Source: Candidatus Krumholzibacteriia bacterium (lineage in GTDB: Bacteria; Krumholzibacteriota; Krumholzibacteriia; Krumholzibacteriales; Krumholzibacteriaceae). Taken from it: DNA of 7,443 bases. Below are positions 1 to 6,505 of the stretch, piece after piece; the first letter of the stretch is position 1; each line of letters begins with the position of its first letter. The notes under the pieces were generated by a model. It was not told the origin of the DNA. It ran no database searches and saw only the letters and a list, made by a program, of their open reading frames with translations. The stretch lies in NCBI GenBank assembly GCA_026387805.1, contig JAPLKY010000007.1:1-7443 (forward strand), in the 5' to 3' direction. The position numbers and the translations under genes are program-made.

Positions 1-669
1 CTCGGCGATGGCGAGCGCGATCTCCGTCCCGCCGACGGTCCGCTCGAGGATCCGGTAATTGCCCGAAGCCGCCAGCGTGAACGGAAGCTCGGCGCAATCG
101 GGCACGATGACTCTATTTCGGACGTGCGGCGACGAGGCGGAGAGGCTCCATCCGGGGAGCATGGCGACGTCGACGAGGACGCCGTCCGCGACGTTCAGCT
201 CGGGGACGAGGAACACGTCGCGCCCGAGAATCCGGGATCGATCGGCGCCGATGCACGTCAACATGTCGCGCACGTCGGCCGAATACCGGTCCTCGATCAT
301 GAGAACGACGTCGTATTCGATCGTGAAATCGCGCCCGCCGTTCTCGACGGTCCAGAGCCCGTCCCCGGCGCGCACGGCAAGCAGCCTTCCCCGCCGATCC
401 GCCGCCCTGAAGCCGATCGGATCGAGCCTTTTGCCTTTCGGGCCCGCGAAGGCCCTGAACGTCGACGCGTCGGCCGTGATTCCGAAAACCGCGCCGCTCA
501 CGTGCACGACCTTGAGATGCGCGTCGGCGAGAACGAGGCTGTAGTGCAGAAAGGGCTTTTCTCCTTCGTTTCGAAATTCGAAATACGAACAGCTCCCGAG
601 CCCGATCGCCCCGATGGCGGCGCCGAGCGACAGTGCGACGAGGCATCTTCTCCGCATCGCGCGAGTCAT
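1..669 (-). CDS. Lipoprotein with M61-peptidase-like N-terminal domain (partial, 3' end outside window)
   Basis: The frame is open from an ATG at 669 to the left edge, giving 223 residues with no stop. Residues 1-27 look like a lipoprotein signal: Arg-rich start (RAMRRR), hydrophobic core about 9-25, and a lipobox L-G-S-C with Cys27. Acylation at Cys27 would anchor the mature protein in the envelope. Residues about 50-180 resemble the beta-rich N-terminal domain of M61 (glycyl aminopeptidase-like) proteins: a 'FRAFAGPKG' segment, 'GFRAADRRGRLLAV', 'LWTVENGGRDFTIEYDV', 'DVFLVPEL', then 'LPGWSLSASS'. The catalytic HExxH region of M61 enzymes would lie past the edge, so activity cannot be judged. 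GGAGG at 684-688 is the only ribosome site seen, about 14 nt from the ATG, rather far; the second in-frame ATG (657) is farther still. The gene lies 109 bp downstream of the Wzz gene on the same strand. The family call is from recalled sequence pattern; lipoprotein status is firmer than the M61 assignment. Confidence 0.72.
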   Translation of the reverse strand, partial: MTRAMRRRCLVALSLGAAIGAIGLGSCSYFEFRNEGEKPFLHYSLVLADAHLKVVHVSGAVFGITADASTFRAFAGPKGKRLDPIGFRAADRRGRLLAVRAGDGLWTVENGGRDFTIEYDVVLMIEDRYSADVRDMLTCIGADRSRILGRDVFLVPELNVADGVLVDVAMLPGWSLSASSPHVRNRVIVPDCAELPFTLAASGNYRILERTVGGTEIALAIAE

Positions 670-778
670 GATGTGTGCTGTTTCCTCCAAGGAATGAGCC
701 GGCCGGGCGTCGGCGGGGCACGTCCCTACCCGTTGCAAGGGATATTCCAGATGTGCGTTTTCCGGAAGTGAAAGAGGG

Positions 779-1957
779 CTAGAACCGCAGTTTCCTCCGC
801 ACCCATCCCGTGTCGCTCTGCATCTTCGCCTGCAGCTCGGCGAACGCGAGCATCTCGTCGCTGGATTTCTCCCTCAGCCGCATCCAGTCCCACCACGAAA
901 CCGCCACGACGATCCAGACGAATCCGATGGCGGTCACGACGAGCACGATGAGCCATCCGGGCCTTCCCGAAGGCTTTTCGGGAAGGTTTGGCTCATCCAC
1001 GATCTGCACGACCGGCGTCGTGCGGGCCTTGTCTATGCCGGCCTCTTCGTAGCGCTCGAGCAGATACGCGTAAACTCGCTCGTTGACCTCGAGATCGCGC
1101 TCCATCCTCGCATAGCTCTGCGCGAGGCCGGGCATGCGATCGAGGGGGATGAACACGGCGCCTGCGCTGTCTCCGTTCATGATGTTTCCGAGCTGCCGCA
1201 TCAGGCCTTCATACTCGGCGTTCTTCCGCTTGAGCTCGAGGGAGTTCGAGTACGTGTACTCCCGGATGAGATCGCGTTCGATCCCCGCCAGCACCGCCCT
1301 GACCTTGAGATCGGCGGCTACGCCGATCGCGCCGCGCACCTGCTCGTCGAAATTGACGATATTGTTCTTACCCTGAAACGCGGCGATCTCGCGCCGCGCG
1401 CTGCCGAGCCGGCCGCGATACTCCGCGAGCTGCGCCCCCATGAATTTCCGCGTCTGCTCGGCGCGCGAGTATTGAAGAAAACGGTTGAGCGAATCGAGCC
1501 CCGCGATATATGCGTTCGCTATTCTCAAGGCGTATTCGGGATCCTTATCCCTGACGCTCAGATGAATAAGCCCCGTGCCGGTCACCGCCATGCTCGTCCG
1601 GGCGCGCAGATCGCGAAGGGCATCGTCGAGGCTCTCGGTCTTGAAGTGCTCCTTCAGCGAAAGCGTATCGATGATCATCTCGCCGAGACGGCGGCTCTCG
1701 AGGATATCGCCGAGGATCGTGGCCGACGTCGATCCCGCGCTTCCGGGGGTGACGATCGAGGGGAGGTTGAGCTTCGTCATCCACGCCGAGAGAATCCCCT
1801 CGTTCGCCTCCTCGACCGGAGGAAGGAGCAGCGCCCGCGATTCGTACATGTTCCCCGAAACGAGAACGGCGACGAAGGCCGCGAGGAAACATACGAGCGT
1901 CACCCACGCGATAATCGCGCGTCTCCGGACGATGCGGCTCAACAAGAGAAAGAACAT
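779..1957 (-). CDS. Wzz/chain-length-determinant family polysaccharide co-polymerase (no kinase domain)
   Basis: This 392-residue protein has the co-polymerase layout: a short cytoplasmic N-terminus, TM1 at about 14-34, a long periplasmic helical region, and TM2 at about 335-355. A Pro-rich stretch directly before TM2 (PNLPEKPSGRPG, 323-334) is a hallmark of Wzz/Wzc/GumC proteins. The segment 'LEVNERVYAYLLERYEEAGI' (289-308) matches the GNVR-type region, and 160-260 is rich in predicted coiled coil. Such proteins set the modal length of O-antigen, capsule or exopolysaccharide at the inner membrane. The roughly 37-residue cytoplasmic tail has no Walker motifs, so the tyrosine-kinase module of Wzc is absent. 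I chose the ATG at 1957 because GGAGG (1966-1970) lies 8 nt before it; an upstream in-frame ATG at 1972 would place that GGAGG inside its own codons and has no ribosome site. A possible promoter lies at 1996-2024. The exact polymer cannot be told. Confidence 0.9.
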   Translation of the reverse strand: MFFLLLSRIVRRRAIIAWVTLVCFLAAFVAVLVSGNMYESRALLLPPVEEANEGILSAWMTKLNLPSIVTPGSAGSTSATILGDILESRRLGEMIIDTLSLKEHFKTESLDDALRDLRARTSMAVTGTGLIHLSVRDKDPEYALRIANAYIAGLDSLNRFLQYSRAEQTRKFMGAQLAEYRGRLGSARREIAAFQGKNNIVNFDEQVRGAIGVAADLKVRAVLAGIERDLIREYTYSNSLELKRKNAEYEGLMRQLGNIMNGDSAGAVFIPLDRMPGLAQSYARMERDLEVNERVYAYLLERYEEAGIDKARTTPVVQIVDEPNLPEKPSGRPGWLIVLVVTAIGFVWIVVAVSWWDWMRLREKSSDEMLAFAELQAKMQSDTGWVRRKLRF

Positions 1958-1965
1958 CGATCGTT

Positions 1966-1970
1966 CCTCC
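1966..1970 (-). promoter_or_regulatory. Ribosome binding site deciding the Wzz start
   Basis: On the minus strand GGAGG sits 8 nt before the ATG at 1957. The same bases lie just inside an upstream in-frame ATG (1972), which itself has no Shine-Dalgarno-like sequence. This favours the shorter 392-residue protein. Confidence 0.75.
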
Positions 1971-1995
1971 ATGCGCGTGTTCCATGAACGCGCCG

Positions 1996-2024
1996 AGTGT
2001 ATCCCCCGCGAACGCCGAACACAA
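1996..2024 (-). promoter_or_regulatory. Candidate promoter for the Wzz gene
   Basis: Read on the minus strand, TTGTGT (2024-2019) and TACACT (2001-1996) are separated by 17 bp, about 40 bp before the Wzz ATG. The -35 matches consensus at 3 of 6 bases and the -10 at 4 of 6. The -10 resembles the TACAAT boxes of the two better promoters in this window. It lies in the 88-bp gap after the AhpD-like gene, so Wzz may be transcribed independently or by read-through. Support is modest. Confidence 0.35.
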
Positions 2025-2045
2025 GAGAATTTGAAATCGCCCGCT

Positions 2046-2396
2046 TCATCGAGCCTCGAGCAGCGTCTCGAGACGTTCCGCCGCGAAGCGAAGGTGCGGA
2101 ATCACGATCGAGCCGCCGACGACGAGAGCGACGTTGAACGCATCGTAGAATTCCTCCCGCGTCACCCCTGCCTCGCGGCATCGGATGAGATGATACGAGA
2201 TGCATTCGTTGCAGCGCAGCACCATCGATGCGACGAGGCCGAGGAGATCCTTTGTCTTCGCGGGGAGCGCGCCCGCCTCATATGCCTGCTCGTCGAGCGC
2301 AAAAAACCGCCTGATCCCGAGGGGGGCGCTCGCGAGAACGATCTCGTTGAGACGCGAGCGCTCCTCGCCGAATCTCTCCTCCCAATTCTCGGTCAT
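2046..2396 (-). CDS. AhpD-like / carboxymuconolactone decarboxylase family protein
   Basis: This 116-residue all-helical protein has the single-domain size usual for the family. The segment 'VLRCNECISYHLIRC' (59-73) carries Cys62, Cys65 and His69, the CxxCxxxH spacing of the AhpD redox centre. It is followed by a conserved helical stretch 'EEFYDAFNVALVVGG' (81-95) and 'IVIPHLRFAAERL' (97-109). From memory it resembles the Thermotoga TM1620-type AhpD-like proteins. The CxxC suggests thiol-based peroxide reduction or a related redox role; true carboxymuconolactone decarboxylases lack this pair. Such proteins usually form oligomers in the cytoplasm. I start at the ATG at 2396; an in-frame TTG at 2411 would add five residues. 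Neither start has a well-placed ribosome site: GGAAAGG (2412-2418) directly abuts the TTG and is about 15 nt from the ATG. The gene is co-directional with Wzz downstream and divergent from the glycosyltransferase. No redox partner is nearby, so the substrate is unknown. Confidence 0.88.
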   Translation of the reverse strand: MTENWEERFGEERSRLNEIVLASAPLGIRRFFALDEQAYEAGALPAKTKDLLGLVASMVLRCNECISYHLIRCREAGVTREEFYDAFNVALVVGGSIVIPHLRFAAERLETLLEAR

Positions 2397-2454
2397 GCCT
2401 TGTGACACCAACCTTTCCCACGATCCGTTGCAGCCGACAGCGGCGTCATTTGTG

Positions 2455-2484
2455 TTGCCCGGGCCCGGATTCCCGCTCTACAAT
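2455..2484 (+). promoter_or_regulatory. Probable sigma70-type promoter for the glycosyltransferase
   Basis: TTGCCC (2455-2460) and TACAAT (2479-2484) are separated by 18 bp in the divergent spacer. The -10 matches TATAAT at 5 of 6 bases and the -35 starts with TTG. Transcription from about 2491 would give a leader of nearly 60 nt before the TTG start at 2548. I saw no convincing promoter facing the other way toward the AhpD-like gene in the same spacer. Confidence 0.55.
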
Positions 2485-2530
2485 AGATAATCCGCCGGGG
2501 ACCGGTGCGGAAGTATATCAGAGCGCCGCC

Positions 2531-2538
2531 GAGGGGAG
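2531..2538 (+). promoter_or_regulatory. Ribosome binding site supporting a TTG start
   Basis: GAGGGGAG ends 9 nt before the TTG at 2548. There is no ATG or GTG nearby in this frame that would keep the conserved first beta-strand (ILYIED) of the glycosyltransferase, so this purine run supports TTG initiation. Confidence 0.65.
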
Positions 2539-2547
2539 AATACGCTT

Positions 2548-3753
2548 TTGCATAGAATCCTGTACATCGAAGATGCGCCGGCGGTCGGGGGATCCGCAAT
2601 CTGTCTCGAAGAGCTCGCGCGGGGTCTCGACCGCTCGCGGTTCGAGCCGTTCGTGCTGTTCGCCTATGACCTCGCCGCGCGCGCCTCGCTCGAGCCCGCG
2701 GGAATTCCGAACGCAACGGCGGCCTCGATCCAGGGAAGACCCGAGCCCGTTCCCCCGGAGGAACGCGAAATACCATTGCCCGGATTCAAGAGGCAAGGAC
2801 TCTACCGCCTCCTCCGGAGCCTCAAATCCTACCTGTTCGTCGAGAGAGAACGCGCCGCATGGCTCGCCGAATGGATCGCCCGCGAGCGCTTCGATCTCGT
2901 CCACGCGAACAACGCCCTCACGGCGAACCTCGCGGCGATCGTCGCTGCGTCCCGGGCCGGGGTTCCGGCGGTGAGCCACCAGCGCGGGTATTTCCGTCCG
3001 ACGGCGTTCCAGCGTTTCGCGGCGCGCGGCGTCGACCGCTTCCTCTGCGTCTCGCGATCCGTCGCCGATCATTACGCCGCGCAGGGGCTCCGCCGGGACA
3101 GGATCGTCACGGTGTACGACGGAATCGACGTCGCCCTGCTTCGGCCGCGGAAACGCGCGGAGCGGGACCGCGCCCTCATCGGGTGGGCCGGGCGCTTCGT
3201 TCCATGGAAGGGAGCCGCGATGCTCGTCGACGCAGCCGCGACGATTCTCGCGCGGCGATCGGACGCGGACTTCGTCATCGCAGGAGCGGGACCGGAGCTC
3301 GCCGGCCTCCGGAAAAGAGTCGAACGGAGCACGCTTCTGAGGGATCGGGTGCATCTCCCGGGCTTCCTGAGCGACGTGCGGCACCTCATCGCCGACTGCG
3401 ACGTTTTCGTCAACACGTCGATCGAACCCGAACCTCTCGGGCACTCCGCGCTCGAAGCGATGGCGCTTGGAGTCCCCGTCGTCGCTTCGGCGTGCGGCGG
3501 ACTCACCGAGATCGTGGCGCACGAAACGAGCGGACTTCTCTTCGAGCCGGGGGACACGAGATCGCTCGCCGATGCGCTCCTGAAACTCCTGGACGATCGT
3601 GACATGCGCTTTCGTTTTGGGATCGAAGGCAGGCGCCGCGCGGAACAACTCTTCAGCCTCGAGCGCCACGTGAAAATGATAGAGGCCGTTTACGACGCGG
3701 TTATCGGGCGATCGAACGGCGGGCGCCGAGGGAGTCCGGTCACGAAGCCTTGA
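2548..3753 (+). CDS. Glycosyltransferase, GT-B fold, GT4-type
   Basis: This 401-residue protein is the usual length for GT4 enzymes, which transfer a sugar from a nucleotide-sugar donor. The N-terminal Rossmann-like half begins with strand 'ILYIED' (4-9) and the Gly-containing loop 'AVGGSAICLEEL' (12-23), with 'FDLVHANNALTANLAAI' at 115-131. The C-terminal donor-binding half has 'GWAGRFVPWKG' (212-222, with the typical Arg216 and Lys221), 'FVIAGAGPEL' (242-251), and 'EPLGHSALEAMALGVPVVAS' (295-314), which holds the EX7E pair Glu295/Glu303. No signal peptide or membrane segment is seen, so it is probably cytosolic or membrane-associated. The start is TTG with a good ribosome site. The gene is divergent from the AhpD-like/Wzz genes and overlaps tyrS tail to tail by 14 bp. 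Proximity to Wzz suggests a role in surface polysaccharide assembly; donor and acceptor cannot be read from sequence. Confidence 0.93.
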   Translation: MHRILYIEDAPAVGGSAICLEELARGLDRSRFEPFVLFAYDLAARASLEPAGIPNATAASIQGRPEPVPPEEREIPLPGFKRQGLYRLLRSLKSYLFVERERAAWLAEWIARERFDLVHANNALTANLAAIVAASRAGVPAVSHQRGYFRPTAFQRFAARGVDRFLCVSRSVADHYAAQGLRRDRIVTVYDGIDVALLRPRKRAERDRALIGWAGRFVPWKGAAMLVDAAATILARRSDADFVIAGAGPELAGLRKRVERSTLLRDRVHLPGFLSDVRHLIADCDVFVNTSIEPEPLGHSALEAMALGVPVVASACGGLTEIVAHETSGLLFEPGDTRSLADALLKLLDDRDMRFRFGIEGRRRAEQLFSLERHVKMIEAVYDAVIGRSNGGRRGSPVTKP

Positions 3754-4969
3754 CGCGGGCGTACTTCTTCTTGCCGGCGCGCAGCATCAACGCGCCGTCC
3801 CTGAGCTCGCCGGCGGTGATCGTCTCGTCCGCGGCTTCGAGACGGCGCCCGTTGACGTATCCTCCGCCCTGCGCGATGAGCCGCCGGGCCTCCCCTCGCG
3901 TTTTGGCGAGCCCCGCGTCGGCGAAAAGAGCGAACGCCGGGATACCTTCTTCGAAGCGTCGGCGGTCCATCTCCACCGTCGGAACGGAGCTTTCGTCGAC
4001 GCCCCCCTCCCCGGAGAAGAGCGCCCTGGACGCCTCGCGCGCCTTGAACGCCTCGCTCTCCCCGTGATTCATCTTCGTCGCCTCGAGGGCAAGGATCTCC
4101 TTGGCCTCGCGGAGCTCTTCGCCCGCGAGCGACGCGAGCCTGCGCACCTCGTCCATGGGAAGCAGGGTGAAGAGCGCCAGAAACCGGCCGACGTCGCGGT
4201 CGTCGGCGTTGATCCAGTACTGGTAATATTCGTACGGGGAGGTCCTCTTCGGATCGAGCCAGACCGCGCCCTTTTCCGTTTTTCCCATCTTCGCCCCCGT
4301 CGCCGTCGTGAGGAGCGGAAAGGTGAGCGCTTCCGCTTCCCCGTGCTCGACGCGCCGGATCAGATCGGCGCCGGCAAGGATATTGCCCCATTGGTCGTTC
4401 CCGCCCATCTGGAGCGTGCACCCGTGACGCCGGTAGAGCTCGAGGTAATCGTACGCCTGGAGCAGCATGTAGTTGAACTCGATGAAATTGAGCCCCGTCT
4501 CGAGCCGCATACGGTACGACTCCGCCGCGAGCATCTTGTTGACGCTGAAATGCCGCCCGACGTCCCTCAGGAACTCGATATAGTTGAGCGGGCGGAGCCA
4601 GTCGGCGTTGTTGACCATGAAGGCCGTGCCGCCTGAGAAATCGAGGAAATGCGCGAGCTGGCGCTTGAGCCCTTCGGCGTTCGCGTCGATCTCCTCCTTC
4701 GAAACGAGCTGCCTGAGCTCTGTCTTCCCGCTCGGATCGCCGATCATCGCGGTGCCTCCTCCGACCACCGCGAGAACGCGGTGGCCGTGCCGCTGCATGT
4801 GAGCGAGCGCCATGATCGGAACGAGACTCCCCGCGTGGAAGCTGTCCGAGGTCGGATCGAAGCCGATATAGCAGGTGACGCTCTTCTCGAGCATCGCGCG
4901 GACCTTCGATTCGTCCGAAACCTGTTCGACGAATCCGCGCTCCTTCAGCACGTCGTATACGCCGGACAC
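3740..4969 (-). CDS. tyrS: Tyrosyl-tRNA synthetase (TyrRS)
   Basis: This enzyme charges tRNA-Tyr with tyrosine using ATP in the cytoplasm. The 409-residue product matches bacterial TyrRS length. The class I signatures are HAGSL (45-49, the HIGH-type motif) and KMGKT (227-231, the KMSKS-type motif). Also typical are 'YIGFDPTSDSFHAG' (34-47), GDPSGK (77-82), 'YMLLQAYDYL' (167-176, Tyr, Gln and Asp of the tyrosine pocket) and 'QMGGNDQWGNI' (187-197). An S4 RNA-binding domain ends the protein (about 343-404, with 'RGEARRLIAQGGGYVNGRRL'). I chose GTG at 4969 because AAGGAG (4975-4980) lies 5 nt upstream and the protein then begins SGVYDVLKERG like other TyrRS. An in-frame ATG at 5053 lies upstream of the likely promoter. 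The 3' end overlaps the convergent glycosyltransferase by 14 bp. I see no T-box-like leader; the start lies only about 40 nt after the promoter. Confidence 0.98.
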   Translation of the reverse strand: MSGVYDVLKERGFVEQVSDESKVRAMLEKSVTCYIGFDPTSDSFHAGSLVPIMALAHMQRHGHRVLAVVGGGTAMIGDPSGKTELRQLVSKEEIDANAEGLKRQLAHFLDFSGGTAFMVNNADWLRPLNYIEFLRDVGRHFSVNKMLAAESYRMRLETGLNFIEFNYMLLQAYDYLELYRRHGCTLQMGGNDQWGNILAGADLIRRVEHGEAEALTFPLLTTATGAKMGKTEKGAVWLDPKRTSPYEYYQYWINADDRDVGRFLALFTLLPMDEVRRLASLAGEELREAKEILALEATKMNHGESEAFKAREASRALFSGEGGVDESSVPTVEMDRRRFEEGIPAFALFADAGLAKTRGEARRLIAQGGGYVNGRRLEAADETITAGELRDGALMLRAGKKKYARVKAS

Positions 4970-4974
4970 GGGTG

Positions 4975-4980
4975 CTCCTT
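4975..4980 (-). promoter_or_regulatory. Ribosome binding site deciding the tyrS start
   Basis: AAGGAG on the minus strand lies 5 nt before the GTG at 4969. It supports a 409-residue TyrRS over the 437-residue reading from the ATG at 5053, whose extra 28 residues are Gly/Arg/Pro-rich and unlike the family. Confidence 0.85.
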
Positions 4981-5013
4981 TCCCGGGCGATGATGCGGGC
5001 CTTCGACGCCCAG

Positions 5014-5041
5014 ATTGCACGAGCCCCGCTCCGGCTGTCAA
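5014..5041 (-). promoter_or_regulatory. Probable tyrS promoter
   Basis: On the minus strand a perfect TTGACA (5041-5036) is followed after 16 bp by TGCAAT (5019-5014), which matches TATAAT at 4 of 6 bases. Transcription would begin near 5007, about 38 nt before the GTG at 4969. This excludes the upstream ATG at 5053 as a start on this transcript. Confidence 0.55.
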
Positions 5042-5099
5042 GAGACAATGCACCGCCCGAGGGGCGCGCCCGCGATCCTTTCGCCCGGGGCACGAACGA

Positions 5100-5127
5100 T
5101 TGACACGGCGACTTCCTGTGCTACAAT
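5100..5127 (+). promoter_or_regulatory. Strong sigma70-type promoter for the AGCS symporter
   Basis: TTGACA (5100-5105) and TACAAT (5122-5127) are separated by 16 bp. A TG dinucleotide at 5119-5120, one base before the -10, makes an extended -10. This is the best promoter in the window. The start site would fall near 5134, leaving a leader of about 20 nt before the ATG at 5155, too short for a riboswitch. A ribosome site (AAAGGGGG, 5144-5151) fills much of that leader. Confidence 0.7.
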
Positions 5128-5154
5128 TCCCGCACTCGCCGGGAAAGGGGGCAG

Positions 5155-6498
5155 ATGCAGACGCTCGAAATGCTCTTTCAGAAATGGAGCGACGCCCTGT
5201 GGGGTCCTCCGATGATCGTCCTTCTCCTCGGAACCCATATCTTCCTCACGATCCGGCTTCGCTTCATCCAGAGATACATCGGCAAGGCGATCAAGCTCTC
5301 CTTCAGCCGCACCCGCGAGGGAGAAGGGGACGTGAGCCCGTTCGGCGCGCTCACGACGGCGCTCGCCGCGACGATAGGCACGGGCAATATCGTCGGCGTC
5401 GCGACGGCGGTCGCCGCGGTCGGGCCCGGCGCGGTGTTCTGGGTATGGCTCACCGGCATCTTCGGCATCGCGACGAAATACGCCGAGGCGGTTCTTTCGG
5501 TGAAGTACCGCATCACGACGAAGAACGGCTTCATGGCGGGCGGCCCCATGTACGTCCTCGAGCGCGGGATGAAGCAGCGCTGGCTCGGCGTCATATTCGC
5601 CGCGCTCATGTGCGTCACCGCCCTCGTCATCGGCGACATGGTCCAGGCGAACTCGATCTCGACGATGGTCTACGAGACGTTCCACGTTCCGGTCTGGATC
5701 ACCGGCCTCGTCATTATGATTCTCACCGCCGTCGTGATCCTCGGCGGCATCAAGTCGATCGCCGCCTGGTGCGAGAAGCTCGTCCCCGTGATGGCGGTCG
5801 GCTACGTCGGGGGATGCGCGGCGATTCTCCTCATCAACGCCGGGGAGCTGCCGGGGACGCTCCGGCTCATCTGGTCCGGGGCCTGGAACGGACACGCCGC
5901 GGTCGGGGGATTCCTCGGGGCGGGCATGCGCGAGGCGATGCGCTACGGCATCGCCCGGGGACTCTTCTCGAACGAATCGGGTCTCGGCAGCGCACCGATT
6001 CTCGCCGCGGCGGCGCAGACGAAGAATCCGATCCGCCAGGCGCTCATCTCCTCGACCGGCACCTTCTGGGACACGGTCGTCGTCTGCGCCATGACGGGGC
6101 TCGTGCTCGTCAACTCGGGTGAATGGATCAACGGGCTCCACGGAGCGGCCCTCACGAAAGCCGCTTTCGCCGATATCCCGGTGATCGGCCCCGCTATTCT
6201 CACGTTCGGGCTCCTTACCTTCGTTTTCTCGACGCTCCTCGGCTGGTCCTACTACGGCGAGAAGGCGAGCGAGTATCTCTTCGGCGTCCGCGCCGTGAAA
6301 CCGTACCGGTGGATCTGGGTGGCCTGCGTCATGCTCGGCTCGATGGCGACGATCCGCATGGTATGGTCATTCGCCGATATCACGAACGGCCTCATGGCGA
6401 TCCCGAATCTCATCTCGCTCCTCGCGCTTTCGGGAGTGATCGTGAAGGAAACGCGCACGTACCTCTGGAACGGGAATATCGAGGGAATCGGCAAGTGA
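5155..6498 (+). CDS. AGCS family sodium:alanine/glycine symporter
   Basis: This 447-residue inner-membrane protein belongs to the alanine-or-glycine:cation symporter family (AgcS/AlsT/DagA type), which imports small neutral amino acids with Na+ or H+. Length and layout are typical: hydrophobic spans throughout, with a first segment at about 18-35. Family signatures seen are 'ALAATIGTGNIVGVATA' (69-85), 'GPGAVFWVWLTGIFGIATKYAE' in pieces (90-111), 'GGPMYVLERG' (129-138), 'RGLFSNESGLGSAPILAAAA' (268-287) and 'GWSYYGEKASEYLFG' (363-377). The ATG at 5155 follows AAAGGGGG and a strong promoter, and keeps the short amphipathic N-terminus usual in the family. The gene is divergent from tyrS and convergent with the aldehyde dehydrogenase. 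Small substitutions exist (RQAL at 294-297 where many members have RQGL), with no lost core motif. Alanine or glycine is the default substrate; specificity and coupling ion cannot be settled here. Confidence 0.97.
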   Translation: MQTLEMLFQKWSDALWGPPMIVLLLGTHIFLTIRLRFIQRYIGKAIKLSFSRTREGEGDVSPFGALTTALAATIGTGNIVGVATAVAAVGPGAVFWVWLTGIFGIATKYAEAVLSVKYRITTKNGFMAGGPMYVLERGMKQRWLGVIFAALMCVTALVIGDMVQANSISTMVYETFHVPVWITGLVIMILTAVVILGGIKSIAAWCEKLVPVMAVGYVGGCAAILLINAGELPGTLRLIWSGAWNGHAAVGGFLGAGMREAMRYGIARGLFSNESGLGSAPILAAAAQTKNPIRQALISSTGTFWDTVVVCAMTGLVLVNSGEWINGLHGAALTKAAFADIPVIGPAILTFGLLTFVFSTLLGWSYYGEKASEYLFGVRAVKPYRWIWVACVMLGSMATIRMVWSFADITNGLMAIPNLISLLALSGVIVKETRTYLWNGNIEGIGK

Positions 6499-6505
6499 TC
6501 CTGAC

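Noticed and set aside
113..721. Minus-strand open frame of 202 codons at the left end
   Set aside because: It is the wrong phase of the lipoprotein gene: mostly Arg, with no ribosome site. The correct frame gives a signal peptide and an M61-like domain.
670..778. Promoter or terminator between the Wzz gene and the lipoprotein gene
   Set aside because: Apart from the GGAGG ribosome site I found only weak inverted repeats and no paired -35/-10 boxes.
2518..3669. Minus-strand open frame of 383 codons antisense to the glycosyltransferase
   Set aside because: It is antisense to a well-supported GT4 gene and its composition is that of a high-GC shadow frame (Arg/Asp/Glu/Ala-rich) without motifs.
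4970..5013. T-box or other leader regulating tyrS
   Set aside because: The probable transcript leader is only about 40 nt, too short for a T-box, and no T-box sequence is seen.
3690..5093. Long minus-strand open frame (467 codons) overlapping tyrS in another frame
   Set aside because: Its product is Arg/Gly/Ala-rich low-complexity sequence with no domain. The tyrS frame in the same place carries every TyrRS motif.
4875..6122. Plus-strand open frame of 415 codons spanning the tyrS/symporter spacer
   Set aside because: It is a frame-shifted shadow of the symporter, very rich in Arg, His and Asp, and runs through the promoter region.
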